A stretch of DNA of 64,000 nucleotides from Nitrospirota bacterium (lineage in GTDB: Bacteria > Nitrospirota > Thermodesulfovibrionia > Thermodesulfovibrionales > UBA6898): NCBI GenBank assembly GCA_016235245.1, contig JACRLO010000010.1, forward strand, positions 57,851 to 121,850, read 5' to 3'. Shown one piece after another: positions 18,210 through 26,886 of the stretch. The notes under the pieces were generated by a model. The model worked only from the letters and a program-made list of their open reading frames with translations. It was not told the origin of the DNA and did not search any database. Made by a program: the position numbers and the translations under genes. Each line of letters starts with the position of its first letter. Position 1 is the stretch's first letter.

Positions 18210-19832
18210 ATGAACTATAAGAGTCTCTCTCTGAAATGGAAGATCCTTCTTCCGGTCGCTGCCATTATGATCTCAATCGGGGTCTTCTATTCCATGATCG
18301 GCGGAAGCATCATCAGGGACATCGCTATTCAGGAGAATAAGCGCAATATGGAGCATCTCTCCGAGACCCTCTTTGGCGTGATGAGTGAATATATGCTCTC
18401 TGACAAGTTTAATGAGAATAAGGTCAAATTTCTTGCCCATATGAATAAGATGCTTCCGGTCTCCATGGTCCGCAGCGAAAAGCTGGACGCGCAGTTCGGC
18501 AAAAGACCTGCAGAGGAGTATGCCCGGACCGGGGCCGAGAAGGAAGTGCTCAGGACCGGCGAGACGGTTTTTGTCGTTGAGCAGATTCAGGGCAAACCCT
18601 ATCTCAGGGGAGTCTTTCCGTATAAGAACGTCGCAGACTATATGGGAATGAGTTGTGTGGGCTGTCATGTGCAGGGTGCAAAAGAGGGGGACATCCTGGG
18701 CGCGTTGAGTATTGCCGTCCCCCTCAACGCAGTCTATGCGGCACTCCTCAAGACAAGGGTCATGATAACTGCCGTTGCCGCAGCCATTGCGGTCATAACG
18801 ACTTTCATTGTCTTCTATCTGCTTAAGACCTTCATACTGCTGCCGCTGGGTGCTGCAGTCGATGTGGTGGAGAAGGCTGCGAAGAAGGATTTCAGTAAGA
18901 TACTCAAAGTGCGCTATAAGGACGAAATCGGTAGGCTTGTGGAGTCGATCAATGCCATGTCCGGCGCGATTGCCTCGTCCATGAAAGAGGTCGGCTCCAT
19001 CTCGGGGGAGCTTTCTGTCAATGCGGACACCCTGAAAAAGGCCATTGAGCAGTCCATTGAAGGGACGAGAAAACAGGCCCAGCAGGCTGCCATGATCGCA
19101 ACAGCGTCTGAGGAGATGTCTCAAACGATTACCGGGATAGCGCAGAGCGGATCCAAGGCTGCTGATCTGTCGTCCGGTGCCCTGGGTGCTGCCAATAAGG
19201 GCAAGGACGTGCTGCAGGAATCGGTCGGCAAGATAGAATCAGCAGGCCGGTCCACAAAGGAACTCTCTTCCCTGATCGAGCGGCTCAATGTCAGTGTAAC
19301 GGAGATCGGCGACATCATAACGGTCATTAAAGACATTGCAGACCAGACGAATCTCCTTGCACTGAATGCGGCCATCGAGGCTGCACGTGCCGGCGAGCAG
19401 GGCAGGGGCTTTGCCGTAGTTGCCGACGAGGTGAGAAAACTTGCCGAGAGGACTACGAAGGCTACGGGGGAGATTTCCGAAAGAATTGCGGCAGTGCAGG
19501 CAGGGTCAAAGCAGACTGCCCTGTCTATGGAAAACTCCATGGCCTATGCCACCGAGAGTGTTTTATCCATGCAGAAGACAGGGGCGTCGCTCGACGACAT
19601 TGTGGTCTCGATTCATTCAGCCTCTGATGAGGTTGCGCAGATTGCGGCAGCCGTGGAGGAGCAGTCAGCCACGGCCACGGATATAACGCGCAATATTGAA
19701 GATATTTCTGTCATTGCGCAGCAGACCGAAAACTCGGCAGAGAAACTCCTGGAGATATTTGACAAGATGAACGGGTTTGCCCAGTCCCTCAACGGGATGG
19801 CTGCCGGGTTTAAATTCTTCGGAAAGAAATAG
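18210..19832 (+). CDS. Methyl-accepting chemotaxis protein with c-type heme sensor domain
   Basis: Chemoreceptor of 540 residues: N-terminal membrane helix ([18 protein letters not shown]), periplasmic sensor to about residue 185, second helix ([20 protein letters not shown]), HAMP, and a cytoplasmic signalling hairpin with the conserved tip region ([20 protein letters not shown]). The sensor holds [10 protein letters not shown], a CxxCH heme c attachment site in the context [12 protein letters not shown] typical of PAS-like heme domains in Geobacter-type chemoreceptors. It should sense redox state or a gas ligand in the periplasm. The CheA-binding tip is intact; no che genes are nearby. Confidence 0.93.
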   Translation: MNYKSLSLKWKILLPVAAIMISIGVFYSMIGGSIIRDIAIQENKRNMEHLSETLFGVMSEYMLSDKFNENKVKFLAHMNKMLPVSMVRSEKLDAQFGKRPAEEYARTGAEKEVLRTGETVFVVEQIQGKPYLRGVFPYKNVADYMGMSCVGCHVQGAKEGDILGALSIAVPLNAVYAALLKTRVMITAVAAAIAVITTFIVFYLLKTFILLPLGAAVDVVEKAAKKDFSKILKVRYKDEIGRLVESINAMSGAIASSMKEVGSISGELSVNADTLKKAIEQSIEGTRKQAQQAAMIATASEEMSQTITGIAQSGSKAADLSSGALGAANKGKDVLQESVGKIESAGRSTKELSSLIERLNVSVTEIGDIITVIKDIADQTNLLALNAAIEAARAGEQGRGFAVVADEVRKLAERTTKATGEISERIAAVQAGSKQTALSMENSMAYATESVLSMQKTGASLDDIVVSIHSASDEVAQIAAAVEEQSATATDITRNIEDISVIAQQTENSAEKLLEIFDKMNGFAQSLNGMAAGFKFFGKK

Positions 19833-19955
19833 CAACATGCTCCTGTATGGAGATGCAGCGGATTGCCACTGCCTTCGGCCCGGGAGGGTCTTTCTTCTTT
19901 TGCAGCCGTCATGTCGGCTGTTCCAGCAATACGCTGATAACCTGCTGAAAATTGG

Positions 19956-19961
19956 TATAAT
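19956..19961 (+). promoter_or_regulatory. Extended -10 element upstream of the ExeA-like operon
   Basis: TGG-TATAAT: a perfect -10 with an upstream TGn extension (19953-19961). Its end lies 7 nt before the ATG at 19968, so that small ORF would be leaderless. Confidence 0.5.
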
Positions 19962-19967
19962 CACCCT

Positions 19968-20024
19968 ATGGACGTTAAACGGTTGGTGCCAGGTGATCCA
20001 GTCTGCCGGTCTATGGAGGTCTGA
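19968..20024 (+). CDS. Possible 18-residue leaderless leader peptide
   Basis: A short frame, MDVKRLVPGDPVCRSMEV, starts at the predicted transcription start and ends with TGATG, its stop overlapping the ATG of the ExeA-like ATPase. Translational coupling to the downstream gene is plausible. There is no independent proof that it is translated; chance is the alternative. Confidence 0.3.
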   Translation: MDVKRLVPGDPVCRSMEV

Positions 20025-21445
20025 TGTACCGCGAGGCATTTGACCTGAGGGAAAAGCCTTTTTCCCTTGCTGCCGACCCCCGGTATCTGTATATGAGCCA
20101 GCAGCACTGGGAGGCAATGGCGCATCTTATGTACGGGGTTGAAGACGATTGGGGCTTTGTCCTCATTACCGGAGAGATCGGCACCGGCAAAACAACCCTC
20201 TGCCGCCTTCTTCTTGATCAGATGCCTGCGGACGTGGAGGTTGCCTTTCTGATGAATCCCAAGCTCACGGTGCCGGAGCTGCTCGTCTCTGTATGTGACG
20301 AGTTTCGGATCGAACATCCGCCGGCAGAAGCAGGCACCAGGGAGCTCTTTGACCGCATCAGCGTCCATCTGCTTGATCTTCATGCCCGTGCAAAGAAGGC
20401 GTTGCTTATTATTGACGAAGCACAGTATCTGTCTCCTGAGGTTATAGATCAGCTGCGGCTCCTGACCAACCTTGAGACCGCGGAAGGCAAGCTCCTCAGG
20501 ATTATACTGCTTGGTCAGCCGGAGCTGCGGGAGAAACTTGCGCAGCCTGAGCTTGAGCAGATGTCGCAGCGTATTACGGCACGATATCATTTGGGCCCGC
20601 TGTCAGAGCAGGATGTCGCTGCCTATGTAAGCCATCGCATGTCGCTTGCAGGTGCGCGGCGACAGTTCTTTACGCGCTTGGCCATGAAGGCTCTTTTCCG
20701 CATGAGCCGCGGAGTGCCTCGGCTCATAAACGTGATCTGCGACAGGGCGCTGCTGGGCTCCTGCATGAAGAAGGAAACGGTTGTCAGCCGTACGACACTG
20801 ATTCAGGCCGGGCGTGAAGTGTTGGGTGAGGAGCGTTTCAGAAATCGTTCAAGGAGGCCTGCCGGACTCCGTTGGGCTGCAGCGGGTGTTGCAGTCGGGC
20901 TGGCCGGAGCAGTTCTTATTTTTCTGAGCTTCAATCTGTCTCTGACGAAGGCAGCGCCTGTAACACCATTGTATGTACCTTTTGAAGCGGCGGTCAGGGC
21001 GGCTGCACCCGGGGCCGCTGCAGCGGCCAGGCAGCCAGTGCCCGGATCGGAGCGCAGACGAGACGGCTCGAACAAAGATCAGACGGAGAAGAAGGTGCTG
21101 ACCAAAAACCTCCCGGTACAATTGACTGAACATGCGTTTTGTTCGGATGGGGACCTGTTTAAGCTTGCCTGCATGGACTCTCAGAAAGCGGCACACGGAC
21201 CCGGGACCCCGGTTCCTTCATCCCTGAGACGATCTTCTCTGTATGGAGGAGACCTGTTTGTTACCCTGAAGGCGCTTAGAGACAACAAAACCCTTCCCGG
21301 GGTGGGAGGTCTTGAGGCTGCGGTCGATATCCCTGATATCCATGCTCTCTGGACAGTCCCTTTAGCCGCACCGGAATCGATCGGTCTGCCTGATGCTGCT
21401 CAGTTGAAGTTATACCGTATAGCGGCCGGTCGTCGAAAGGGCTGA
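20024..21445 (+). CDS. ExeA/GspA-like AAA ATPase
   Basis: Inner-membrane ATPase of the type that inserts or assembles secretion complexes through peptidoglycan. The cytoplasmic domain (1-265) begins MYREAFDLREKPFSLAADP, the usual ExeA opening, with Walker A GEIGTGKTTL, Walker B KALLIIDEAQYLSPEV and an arginine-rich SQRITARYHL region. A membrane helix (about 283-303) leads to a periplasmic tail with no recognisable peptidoglycan-binding domain. It pairs with the GspB-like gene 5 bp downstream, the classic ExeA-ExeB arrangement; a complete secretion or pilus locus is not in this window. Confidence 0.88.
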   Translation: MYREAFDLREKPFSLAADPRYLYMSQQHWEAMAHLMYGVEDDWGFVLITGEIGTGKTTLCRLLLDQMPADVEVAFLMNPKLTVPELLVSVCDEFRIEHPPAEAGTRELFDRISVHLLDLHARAKKALLIIDEAQYLSPEVIDQLRLLTNLETAEGKLLRIILLGQPELREKLAQPELEQMSQRITARYHLGPLSEQDVAAYVSHRMSLAGARRQFFTRLAMKALFRMSRGVPRLINVICDRALLGSCMKKETVVSRTTLIQAGREVLGEERFRNRSRRPAGLRWAAAGVAVGLAGAVLIFLSFNLSLTKAAPVTPLYVPFEAAVRAAAPGAAAAARQPVPGSERRRDGSNKDQTEKKVLTKNLPVQLTEHAFCSDGDLFKLACMDSQKAAHGPGTPVPSSLRRSSLYGGDLFVTLKALRDNKTLPGVGGLEAAVDIPDIHALWTVPLAAPESIGLPDAAQLKLYRIAAGRRKG

Positions 21446-21450
21446 TCGCA

Positions 21451-22221
21451 ATGTCATTTATCCTTGACCAGCTGAAAAAATCCGGCAAAAAGCGCGCACT
21501 GGAAATGAATATGCGCAGACAGTCGGAGAAGCCGGCGCCAACAACGGCTGAGCCCCTGCTGGTGAGGTCAGATGCTCCTGCACCTGTCAGCATGCAAAAA
21601 TGGCAGTTGGCATTTGTTGCGGTCCTGCTTGGGGCCGTTGTCTTCTATGGGGCAGTCGTTTTTTTCAGGGGCAGTCCTGCAACCAAGCGGCCTGAAATTC
21701 CTACTGCTGCAGGTCTTGCCAGGGAGACTTCCCTTCCGCCGACAGCGCCTTTGTCGGCTCCTTTGGTGCTGCCTCCTCAGTCCTCTCTTCAGGATGCGGG
21801 AGCACCCGAGCCAAAGAGCTCGGCGGCAGAGCTGAAACCGATTGAGGCCGCAAAGGCAGTTAGGGAAGTGGCAATACCGGATAAAGGACGCAACGACCGC
21901 GATCATGCAGGGGCAGACATATCGACAGTTGAAAAGGAGAAAAAGCCGCGTGCTGCGGTGACAGACGCTCCGATCAGGGATGAACCTTCTGACTCGGTCC
22001 TGGAGTTTAAGCAGCTGCCGCTGTCTGTGAGGAAGAATCTTCCGGATATCAGAGTCACCTCTCACCTGTATAAAAAAGAGTCCCGACTCGTCAGCATCAA
22101 CGGCAGGATTATGACGGAAGGATTTAATATGGATGACGGATTATTCCTTGAAGAGATTACGCCCCAGGGAGTGATACTCAGTTATGGAAGATACCGCTTT
22201 CTTGTCAGAGCGGAGAGATAG
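21451..22221 (+). CDS. GspB/ExeB-like protein
   Basis: Partner of the ExeA-like ATPase. Starts with the family hallmark MSFILDQLKKSGKKRA, followed by one membrane helix (about residues 50-72, LAFVAVLLGAVVFYGAVVFF), a long Pro/Ala-rich periplasmic linker and a conserved C-terminal domain from about 185 (LPDIRVTSHLYKKESRLVSI and EITPQGVILSYGRYRFLV), the type II secretion B domain. The 256-residue length is normal for the family. Confidence 0.87.
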   Translation: MSFILDQLKKSGKKRALEMNMRRQSEKPAPTTAEPLLVRSDAPAPVSMQKWQLAFVAVLLGAVVFYGAVVFFRGSPATKRPEIPTAAGLARETSLPPTAPLSAPLVLPPQSSLQDAGAPEPKSSAAELKPIEAAKAVREVAIPDKGRNDRDHAGADISTVEKEKKPRAAVTDAPIRDEPSDSVLEFKQLPLSVRKNLPDIRVTSHLYKKESRLVSINGRIMTEGFNMDDGLFLEEITPQGVILSYGRYRFLVRAER

Positions 22222-22271
22222 GTCCTGCGGCCTGAATATCGTGCCGCACAAAAGGGGGCGAGGCAGCTCTT

Positions 22272-23156
22272 ATGGCGGTTACCACTGAATTGATCCTCCA
22301 GGAAGTTGAAGCAGAGCTCGATGCGATGCACCTCGGGTTCAGGCTCAGCGTTGAAGATCAGGCGATCCTCGATGAACCTCACCTTGCGAGCAAATACCGG
22401 ATTCTCGAACTGGAAGACAAGCTGCCTGTTGACCTCAAGAACGAGCTCTTTCGCATCGCCAGTTCACCGCTTTACAGCAAGGCAGGCATGCAGAAGGTTT
22501 CGGATTTTTGGGAGGTTTCGGCAGTCCTGGGCCTCGAAAATATCAAGGCCTATATATTCAGCAGCGCCCTTTTTGGTATTGCGACTTCGAACCAGGATGT
22601 TACTGATCTTAAGAATAAGGCGCTGGCCACCGCCGGTCTCTCCATGGCGATCATGCATAATGTCCTCGGTTTTGGCGGCAATACGGCCTCAAAGGTGCAG
22701 CTCTGCGCCCTGGTAAGCGAGTTTGGCAAGATACCCCTTTTCATCTATCGCCAGAACCACATCAGTGACAAGACGATTTCAGAGATCATGACCGACGATT
22801 TTATTAATATCCATCACGGGAAATTCGGCCTCAGCATGGTCGAGAAATTCAACCTGCCGGATTTTTTGAAAGACCTCTTTGACAAGAAGTCGCTGATCTT
22901 CTTTGAGGGACCTCATGAGTTTTCGATCACCACCATTGTCCGCATGGTCAAGCTGCTGGTGCGCGACAGTTTTAAGCATCACGGCAAGCTGGTGCTGACC
23001 TCGGTTGTCGATGACCAATACGGCATTATTTCCGGTTCTGTCGGAACCGAGATCCAGGGCTTTTTTGATTCTCTGGGCATAGGAAATCTTATAGAAGTTA
23101 TTCCCTTTGAAACAACGGCCCAGCAGAATGCACGCAGGAAAAAAGCGAAGCCATAG
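22272..23156 (+). CDS. HDOD-domain protein
   Basis: A 294-residue protein with the alpha-helical HDOD fold, a degenerate HD domain without catalytic residues. The region ELFRIASSPLYSKAG...VSDFWEVSAVLGLENIKAYIF matches the HDOD start (about 60-105), and the position normally carrying the His-Asp pair reads ALVSEFGKIPL. HDOD proteins usually act in signalling, often near chemotaxis or cyclic di-GMP genes, which is the context here. Precise partner unknown. Confidence 0.75.
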   Translation: MAVTTELILQEVEAELDAMHLGFRLSVEDQAILDEPHLASKYRILELEDKLPVDLKNELFRIASSPLYSKAGMQKVSDFWEVSAVLGLENIKAYIFSSALFGIATSNQDVTDLKNKALATAGLSMAIMHNVLGFGGNTASKVQLCALVSEFGKIPLFIYRQNHISDKTISEIMTDDFINIHHGKFGLSMVEKFNLPDFLKDLFDKKSLIFFEGPHEFSITTIVRMVKLLVRDSFKHHGKLVLTSVVDDQYGIISGSVGTEIQGFFDSLGIGNLIEVIPFETTAQQNARRKKAKP

Positions 23157-23278
23157 CACGAGCAGCGAACCGGATTCTCTTGCAGATGACACGGCGCGCG
23201 TAAACATTAAATTGATTTAATTCTATGGTTTTTATTTTATGTTACGATCTTACGGTAAATACTATCTAAGGAGATGTG

Positions 23279-24616
23279 GTGAAGAAAATGACGTATAGGA
23301 ATTGGCGTGTATTGTTTGTCTGTCTGTTGTTGCTTTTTTTGTTTGGATTGTTTGGGTGTGGCGGCGGTAAAGAGAATGAGAGCGCCGGATCAGGGGCGGT
23401 CTCCCCGGTAACAGCGGGTGAATATGTGGTTTTCGCCTGGAATGATCTGGGGATGCACTGTCTTAATCCGACATATGATACGGCTGTAATATTGCCGCCC
23501 TATAACAACCTCGTAGCCCAGGTCGTGCAGAAGGGCAATCCTCCCAGGATTGTTACGGCCGGTCTGACCGTTGACTACCGGATACTGAACAATACCTATT
23601 CTTCCGGCAAAAGGGATTCCTATGGCGCGGTCTTTTCCCAGTTCTGGAGCAACGCCCTGGCGCTTTTCGGCATTAACCTGACCATAGACAGGGGACTCAA
23701 CCTGGTCGATTCCGGCGTCCATAACGGGCTGTCTGGTCAGATGCTGGCAAAGGGAGACCATTTTGCAGCCGACGGTATCCCGGTGACCCCTGTTGAGGAT
23801 GGAGGGACATGGAACCCGTATCAGGTGGCAGAGATAAGCGTTAAGGACGCATCAGGGAAGGTCCTTGCAGCAACCCGCGCGACAGTGCCGACATCGGACG
23901 AAATAAACTGTCAGAAATGCCATGGTGCAGATGCCTTCAACGACCTGCTCCAAAGGCATGATCAGCTGCACGGAACGACGCTGATGGCACAGAAGCCGGT
24001 CCTTTGCGCGAATTGCCATGGCAGTCCTGCTCTTGGCAAGACCGGTCCCGGGTCTTCAGGTACATATCTTTCCTATGCCATACACAATTCACATGCTTCG
24101 CGGGGAGCGTCCTGCTACGATTGTCATCCGGGAGTAACGACGAAATGCAGCCGCAGTCTTGCACATACTGCGCAGGACGGCAACTGCGCGAACTGTCATG
24201 GCAGCATGCAGCAGGTCGCTGACTCGATTGTGGGAGGAAGGGTGCCTTGGGTGTCAGAGCCGACGTGCCTGTCATGCCATAATATCAGCGGGGTCAACAC
24301 CGGCTCAGTCTTATACCGGGACGCAAAGGGACATGGTAATCTGTTCTGTGCAAGCTGTCACGGAAGCCCGCATGCAATGGTCCCCACCGATCAGCCCTCT
24401 GACAATTATCAGGCTATACAGTATCAGGGGAAGGCAAAGACCATCGGCAGTTGCGGCGCCTGTCACAGGAACTCCCGGGGAGATGGTCTTTCAGAGTTTG
24501 CCCAAACGCATGGCGGCGCATCACCAAGACACCGGAATGCCTGCCATATCTGTCATACCGAGGTCTCTTCCAATACCGCAGGCTGGCCGCATGCCTTCCA
24601 GTGGAAGGCCCGATAG
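23279..24616 (+). CDS. Octaheme c-type cytochrome lipoprotein
   Basis: Predicted extracytoplasmic electron carrier. The GTG at 23279 follows AAGGAG with a 5-nt gap. A signal peptide ends in a lipobox (LFGLFG-Cys), so the protein is lipid-anchored. Residues 40-215 are a heme-free domain with FAWNDLGMHCLNPTYDTA, a segment I associate with multiheme cytochromes of Geobacter-type bacteria. The C-terminal half has eight CxxCH sites: CQKCH, CANCH, CYDCH, CANCH, CLSCH, CASCH, CGACH and CHICH. Extra His residues could give bis-His ligation. The gene stands alone, bounded by a strong hairpin. Confidence 0.92.
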   Translation: MKKMTYRNWRVLFVCLLLLFLFGLFGCGGGKENESAGSGAVSPVTAGEYVVFAWNDLGMHCLNPTYDTAVILPPYNNLVAQVVQKGNPPRIVTAGLTVDYRILNNTYSSGKRDSYGAVFSQFWSNALALFGINLTIDRGLNLVDSGVHNGLSGQMLAKGDHFAADGIPVTPVEDGGTWNPYQVAEISVKDASGKVLAATRATVPTSDEINCQKCHGADAFNDLLQRHDQLHGTTLMAQKPVLCANCHGSPALGKTGPGSSGTYLSYAIHNSHASRGASCYDCHPGVTTKCSRSLAHTAQDGNCANCHGSMQQVADSIVGGRVPWVSEPTCLSCHNISGVNTGSVLYRDAKGHGNLFCASCHGSPHAMVPTDQPSDNYQAIQYQGKAKTIGSCGACHRNSRGDGLSEFAQTHGGASPRHRNACHICHTEVSSNTAGWPHAFQWKAR

Positions 24617-24639
24617 CGAAATAACCGCCAGGATTCCTG

Positions 24640-24675
24640 GATTGCGGGTGCAGAGTATTTCCTGCACCCGCAATC
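24640..24675 (+). terminator. Strong hairpin after the cytochrome gene
   Basis: Perfect 14-bp inverted repeat (GATTGCGGGTGCAG and its complement) with an 8-nt loop, starting 24 bp after the cytochrome stop. The following sequence is only moderately T-rich, so termination may be partial or Rho-assisted. Confidence 0.65.
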
Positions 24676-24702
24676 TGCCATTAGATTTTCATCGCTTTCA
24701 CG

Positions 24703-24708
24703 TATAAT
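24703..24708 (+). promoter_or_regulatory. -10 element before the diguanylate cyclase
   Basis: Perfect TATAAT 10 nt ahead of an ATG (24718) that opens a 7-codon frame (MNMRMYV) whose stop overlaps the true start at 24734. The leader of the main gene would be about 20 nt and includes GAGG as ribosome site. Confidence 0.5.
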
Positions 24709-24733
24709 AATCGGATCATGAATATGAGGATGT

Positions 24734-25741
24734 ATGTCTGATAAGGAGATAAGCAGGTGGCGCAGTTTGGCCTCAGTGATTGCTGAGTTCAGGGTAAAGG
24801 CCGGGTCACGGTTGCAACTCAATGAGCTGGCAGCCTTTTATGCCGGCGAGCTTTCCCGGATATTTGATTCTGCAGCCTGCATACTATTTCTGGGTCATGA
24901 CGATGCCACATCTCTCCTTGTCTCTGCCGGTGTGCAGGGGGCTCTCAGGGAGTCCGAATATCAGACTGACATGCCTCTGCTGCGGCATCTCTCCCTTACG
25001 CGGAAGGGTTTTTTTTGGGGGCCGGATCAGTGCAGGACCTCGGACTTCTTCCCCGGAGAAAAACCGCATTCATTGCTCTGCAGCCCTGTGATCGTGCGGG
25101 ATGTGGTGAGCGGTTTTTTTTCTCTCTCTTCGTCAGAAAAAGATATTTTTGGCCCCGAGGACCTGGCGATGGCAGAGCTCCTGTCCGGCGAGCTTGCCAC
25201 GGTAATGGAGATATCGTCCCTTCAGTTGACGCTGGATGCGGTTTCGGTGACTGATCCGCTGACCGGCTGCTATAACGCAAAGAAATTTAATGACGACATC
25301 GAGGTAGACATCCCCTGTTCTGAACGGTATGGGCGGCCGCTATCGCTGGTGAAGATCGATATCGACTTCATGCAGCATTATAATGAGGCCTTTGGCAGAG
25401 TAAGCGGCGATCAGCTCATCAGAAAAGTCGGAGAGACCCTGTCATACAGTATCCGGATGTGTGACAGGCTGTATCGCTTCGGTGGAGAGGAGTTTATCCT
25501 CATCCTGCCGGGTATCGACAAGGAAAGAGGCGTTTTCGCTGCGCAAAGACTGCAGAAAGCTCTCGGCCAGCTCAGGTTTGAAGGAGAGTCTGACAGTCAG
25601 CCGGGCGGAATGATTACCTACAGCATTGGTGTTGCGAGCTTTCCTGTTGATGCGGTATTCAAGGACGGATTGATGAAGAAGCTTGATGCGGCTCTTCTGA
25701 GGTCAAAGGAATCGGGAGGGAATGCCGTAGTCTCGCCTTAG
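24734..25741 (+). CDS. GAF-like sensor diguanylate cyclase
   Basis: Synthesises cyclic di-GMP. About residues 20-160 form a GAF-like sensor; the GGDEF domain (about 168-335) begins VTDPLTGCYNAKKF and has the active-site motif as RFGGEEF. The inhibitory I-site RMCD lies five residues before GGEEF, the canonical spacing, so product inhibition is expected. The Asp in VKIDIDFMQHYNE binds metal. No membrane helix or signal peptide is seen, so the signal is cytoplasmic. The stop overlaps the possible GTG start of the next gene. Confidence 0.92.
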   Translation: MSDKEISRWRSLASVIAEFRVKAGSRLQLNELAAFYAGELSRIFDSAACILFLGHDDATSLLVSAGVQGALRESEYQTDMPLLRHLSLTRKGFFWGPDQCRTSDFFPGEKPHSLLCSPVIVRDVVSGFFSLSSSEKDIFGPEDLAMAELLSGELATVMEISSLQLTLDAVSVTDPLTGCYNAKKFNDDIEVDIPCSERYGRPLSLVKIDIDFMQHYNEAFGRVSGDQLIRKVGETLSYSIRMCDRLYRFGGEEFILILPGIDKERGVFAAQRLQKALGQLRFEGESDSQPGGMITYSIGVASFPVDAVFKDGLMKKLDAALLRSKESGGNAVVSP

Positions 25742-25764
25742 TGCGGACGCGGTCCATAACGGTT

Positions 25765-26532
25765 ATGCTGGCTTTTTCATTACAATCGGGAAGCAATGGC
25801 AACTGTATTTATGTTGAAACGGGCGGCGTAAAGCTCCTCTTTGATGCAGGCATAAACGGTGTCCAGGCCGAGAAGAAGCTGGCGGCGCAGGGGCGGGATA
25901 TCCGTGAGGTCGATGCGGTGATCATTTCCCATGACCATGGAGATCATATCAGGTTTGCGGGTATCTACCAGAGGAAATATGGTCTGCCGCTGTATGTTAC
26001 CCGAAAGACCCTGGATATATCTGTCAGACGGCATCCTCTTGGCAAGCTGCATGATGTGCGTTTTTTTCAATCTGACGGCGTGATCAATTTTGGAAACGTG
26101 ACGGTTCAATCGACCCCCACACCCCACGACAGCGAAGACGGAGCGGTTTTTGTTATTGCGTCCGGTGAGAAACGCCTGGGAATCATGACTGATCTGGGAC
26201 ATGCCTTTGACGGCTTGGCAGATCTTATCTCCACCCTTGACGCGGTCTTTATCGAGAGCAATTATGACCCTGACATGCTTGCGCGAGGGCCCTACACCGC
26301 TTATCTTAAACAGCGGATCAAAGGACCAGAAGGCCATCTGTCAAATCTCGAATCTGCAGAACTGCTCAGGGTGGCATCACAGGGGAACTTGAAGTGGGCC
26401 TGCCTGGCACATCTTTCAGAACAGAATAATAAGGCGTCTCTGGCTATTGCAACGCACCGGAAGATAGTACATCCCCTGCTTCCGCTTTATATTGCGAGCA
26501 GGTATACGACGTCGGATATCCTCAGCGTCTGA
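25765..26532 (+). CDS. MBL-fold metallo-hydrolase, YycJ/WalJ type
   Basis: Metallo-beta-lactamase-fold hydrolase of 255 residues. It begins MLAFSLQSGSNGNCIYVE, matching the SxSxGN opening of the YycJ family, then has the metal motif ISHDHGDHIRF, later PTPHDSEDGAVFV, GIMTDLGHAF and the ESNYDPDML region. YycJ-type proteins have been implicated in DNA processing, but activity here is not proven. ATG 25765 is preferred because it matches the family N-terminus; GTG 25741, overlapping the upstream stop, would add eight residues. Likely cotranscribed with the diguanylate cyclase. Confidence 0.85.
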   Translation: MLAFSLQSGSNGNCIYVETGGVKLLFDAGINGVQAEKKLAAQGRDIREVDAVIISHDHGDHIRFAGIYQRKYGLPLYVTRKTLDISVRRHPLGKLHDVRFFQSDGVINFGNVTVQSTPTPHDSEDGAVFVIASGEKRLGIMTDLGHAFDGLADLISTLDAVFIESNYDPDMLARGPYTAYLKQRIKGPEGHLSNLESAELLRVASQGNLKWACLAHLSEQNNKASLAIATHRKIVHPLLPLYIASRYTTSDILSV

Positions 26533-26565
26533 AGTAGCAACACTGCCTCTGCGCAGCGTATGGTA

Positions 26566-26766
26566 TCAGGTTGCCATTTTTTTCAGAATACCGTAGCGTT
26601 TTAGAATGATCTCCCGGTGCTCATGCTCCTCTGCGGCGATACGGTCAAAGATGACTTTCAGTTCCGGATGGCCGCTATTATCAGCGATGTCCTTGTACAT
26701 AAGATAGGCCTCATATTCCTTATCGATGGCAAGTTTCATTTTTGCAAACAGCTCTTGTTCATCCAT
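26566..26766 (-). CDS. Small ferritin-like (rubrerythrin-type) protein
   Basis: Start is fixed at 26766 by AAGGAGG 6 nt upstream, giving 66 residues: MDEQELFAKMKLAIDKEYEA and further Glu/His positions (AAEEHEHREIIL) as in half of a rubrerythrin four-helix bundle. The pattern Glu-x2-Tyr in helix one and EExxH in helix two suggests a di-iron site made by dimerisation, as in encapsulated ferritin-like or minimal rubrerythrin proteins. Role in iron or peroxide handling is inferred. Confidence 0.7.
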   Translation of the reverse strand: MDEQELFAKMKLAIDKEYEAYLMYKDIADNSGHPELKVIFDRIAAEEHEHREIILKRYGILKKMAT

Positions 26767-26842
26767 CTGATCCTCCTTCGGGTTCCCGCTCTCAGTTTTC
26801 AATCGGCCGGCGGAGCGTTCCTGCTTTCTTCCCTTCTCTTTA

Positions 26843-26878
26843 AAAGGGCCTGAATGTCAAAGACTGAAGTCTGGCCCG
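26843..26878 (-). terminator. Probable terminator of the SRPBCC-like gene
   Basis: On the minus strand, just after the stop at 26887, GGGCC and GGCCC arms enclose a second small stem (AGACT/AGTCT), followed by TTTT. It could end the 26887-27816 gene. Confidence 0.5.
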
Positions 26879-26886
26879 GTGATGTA

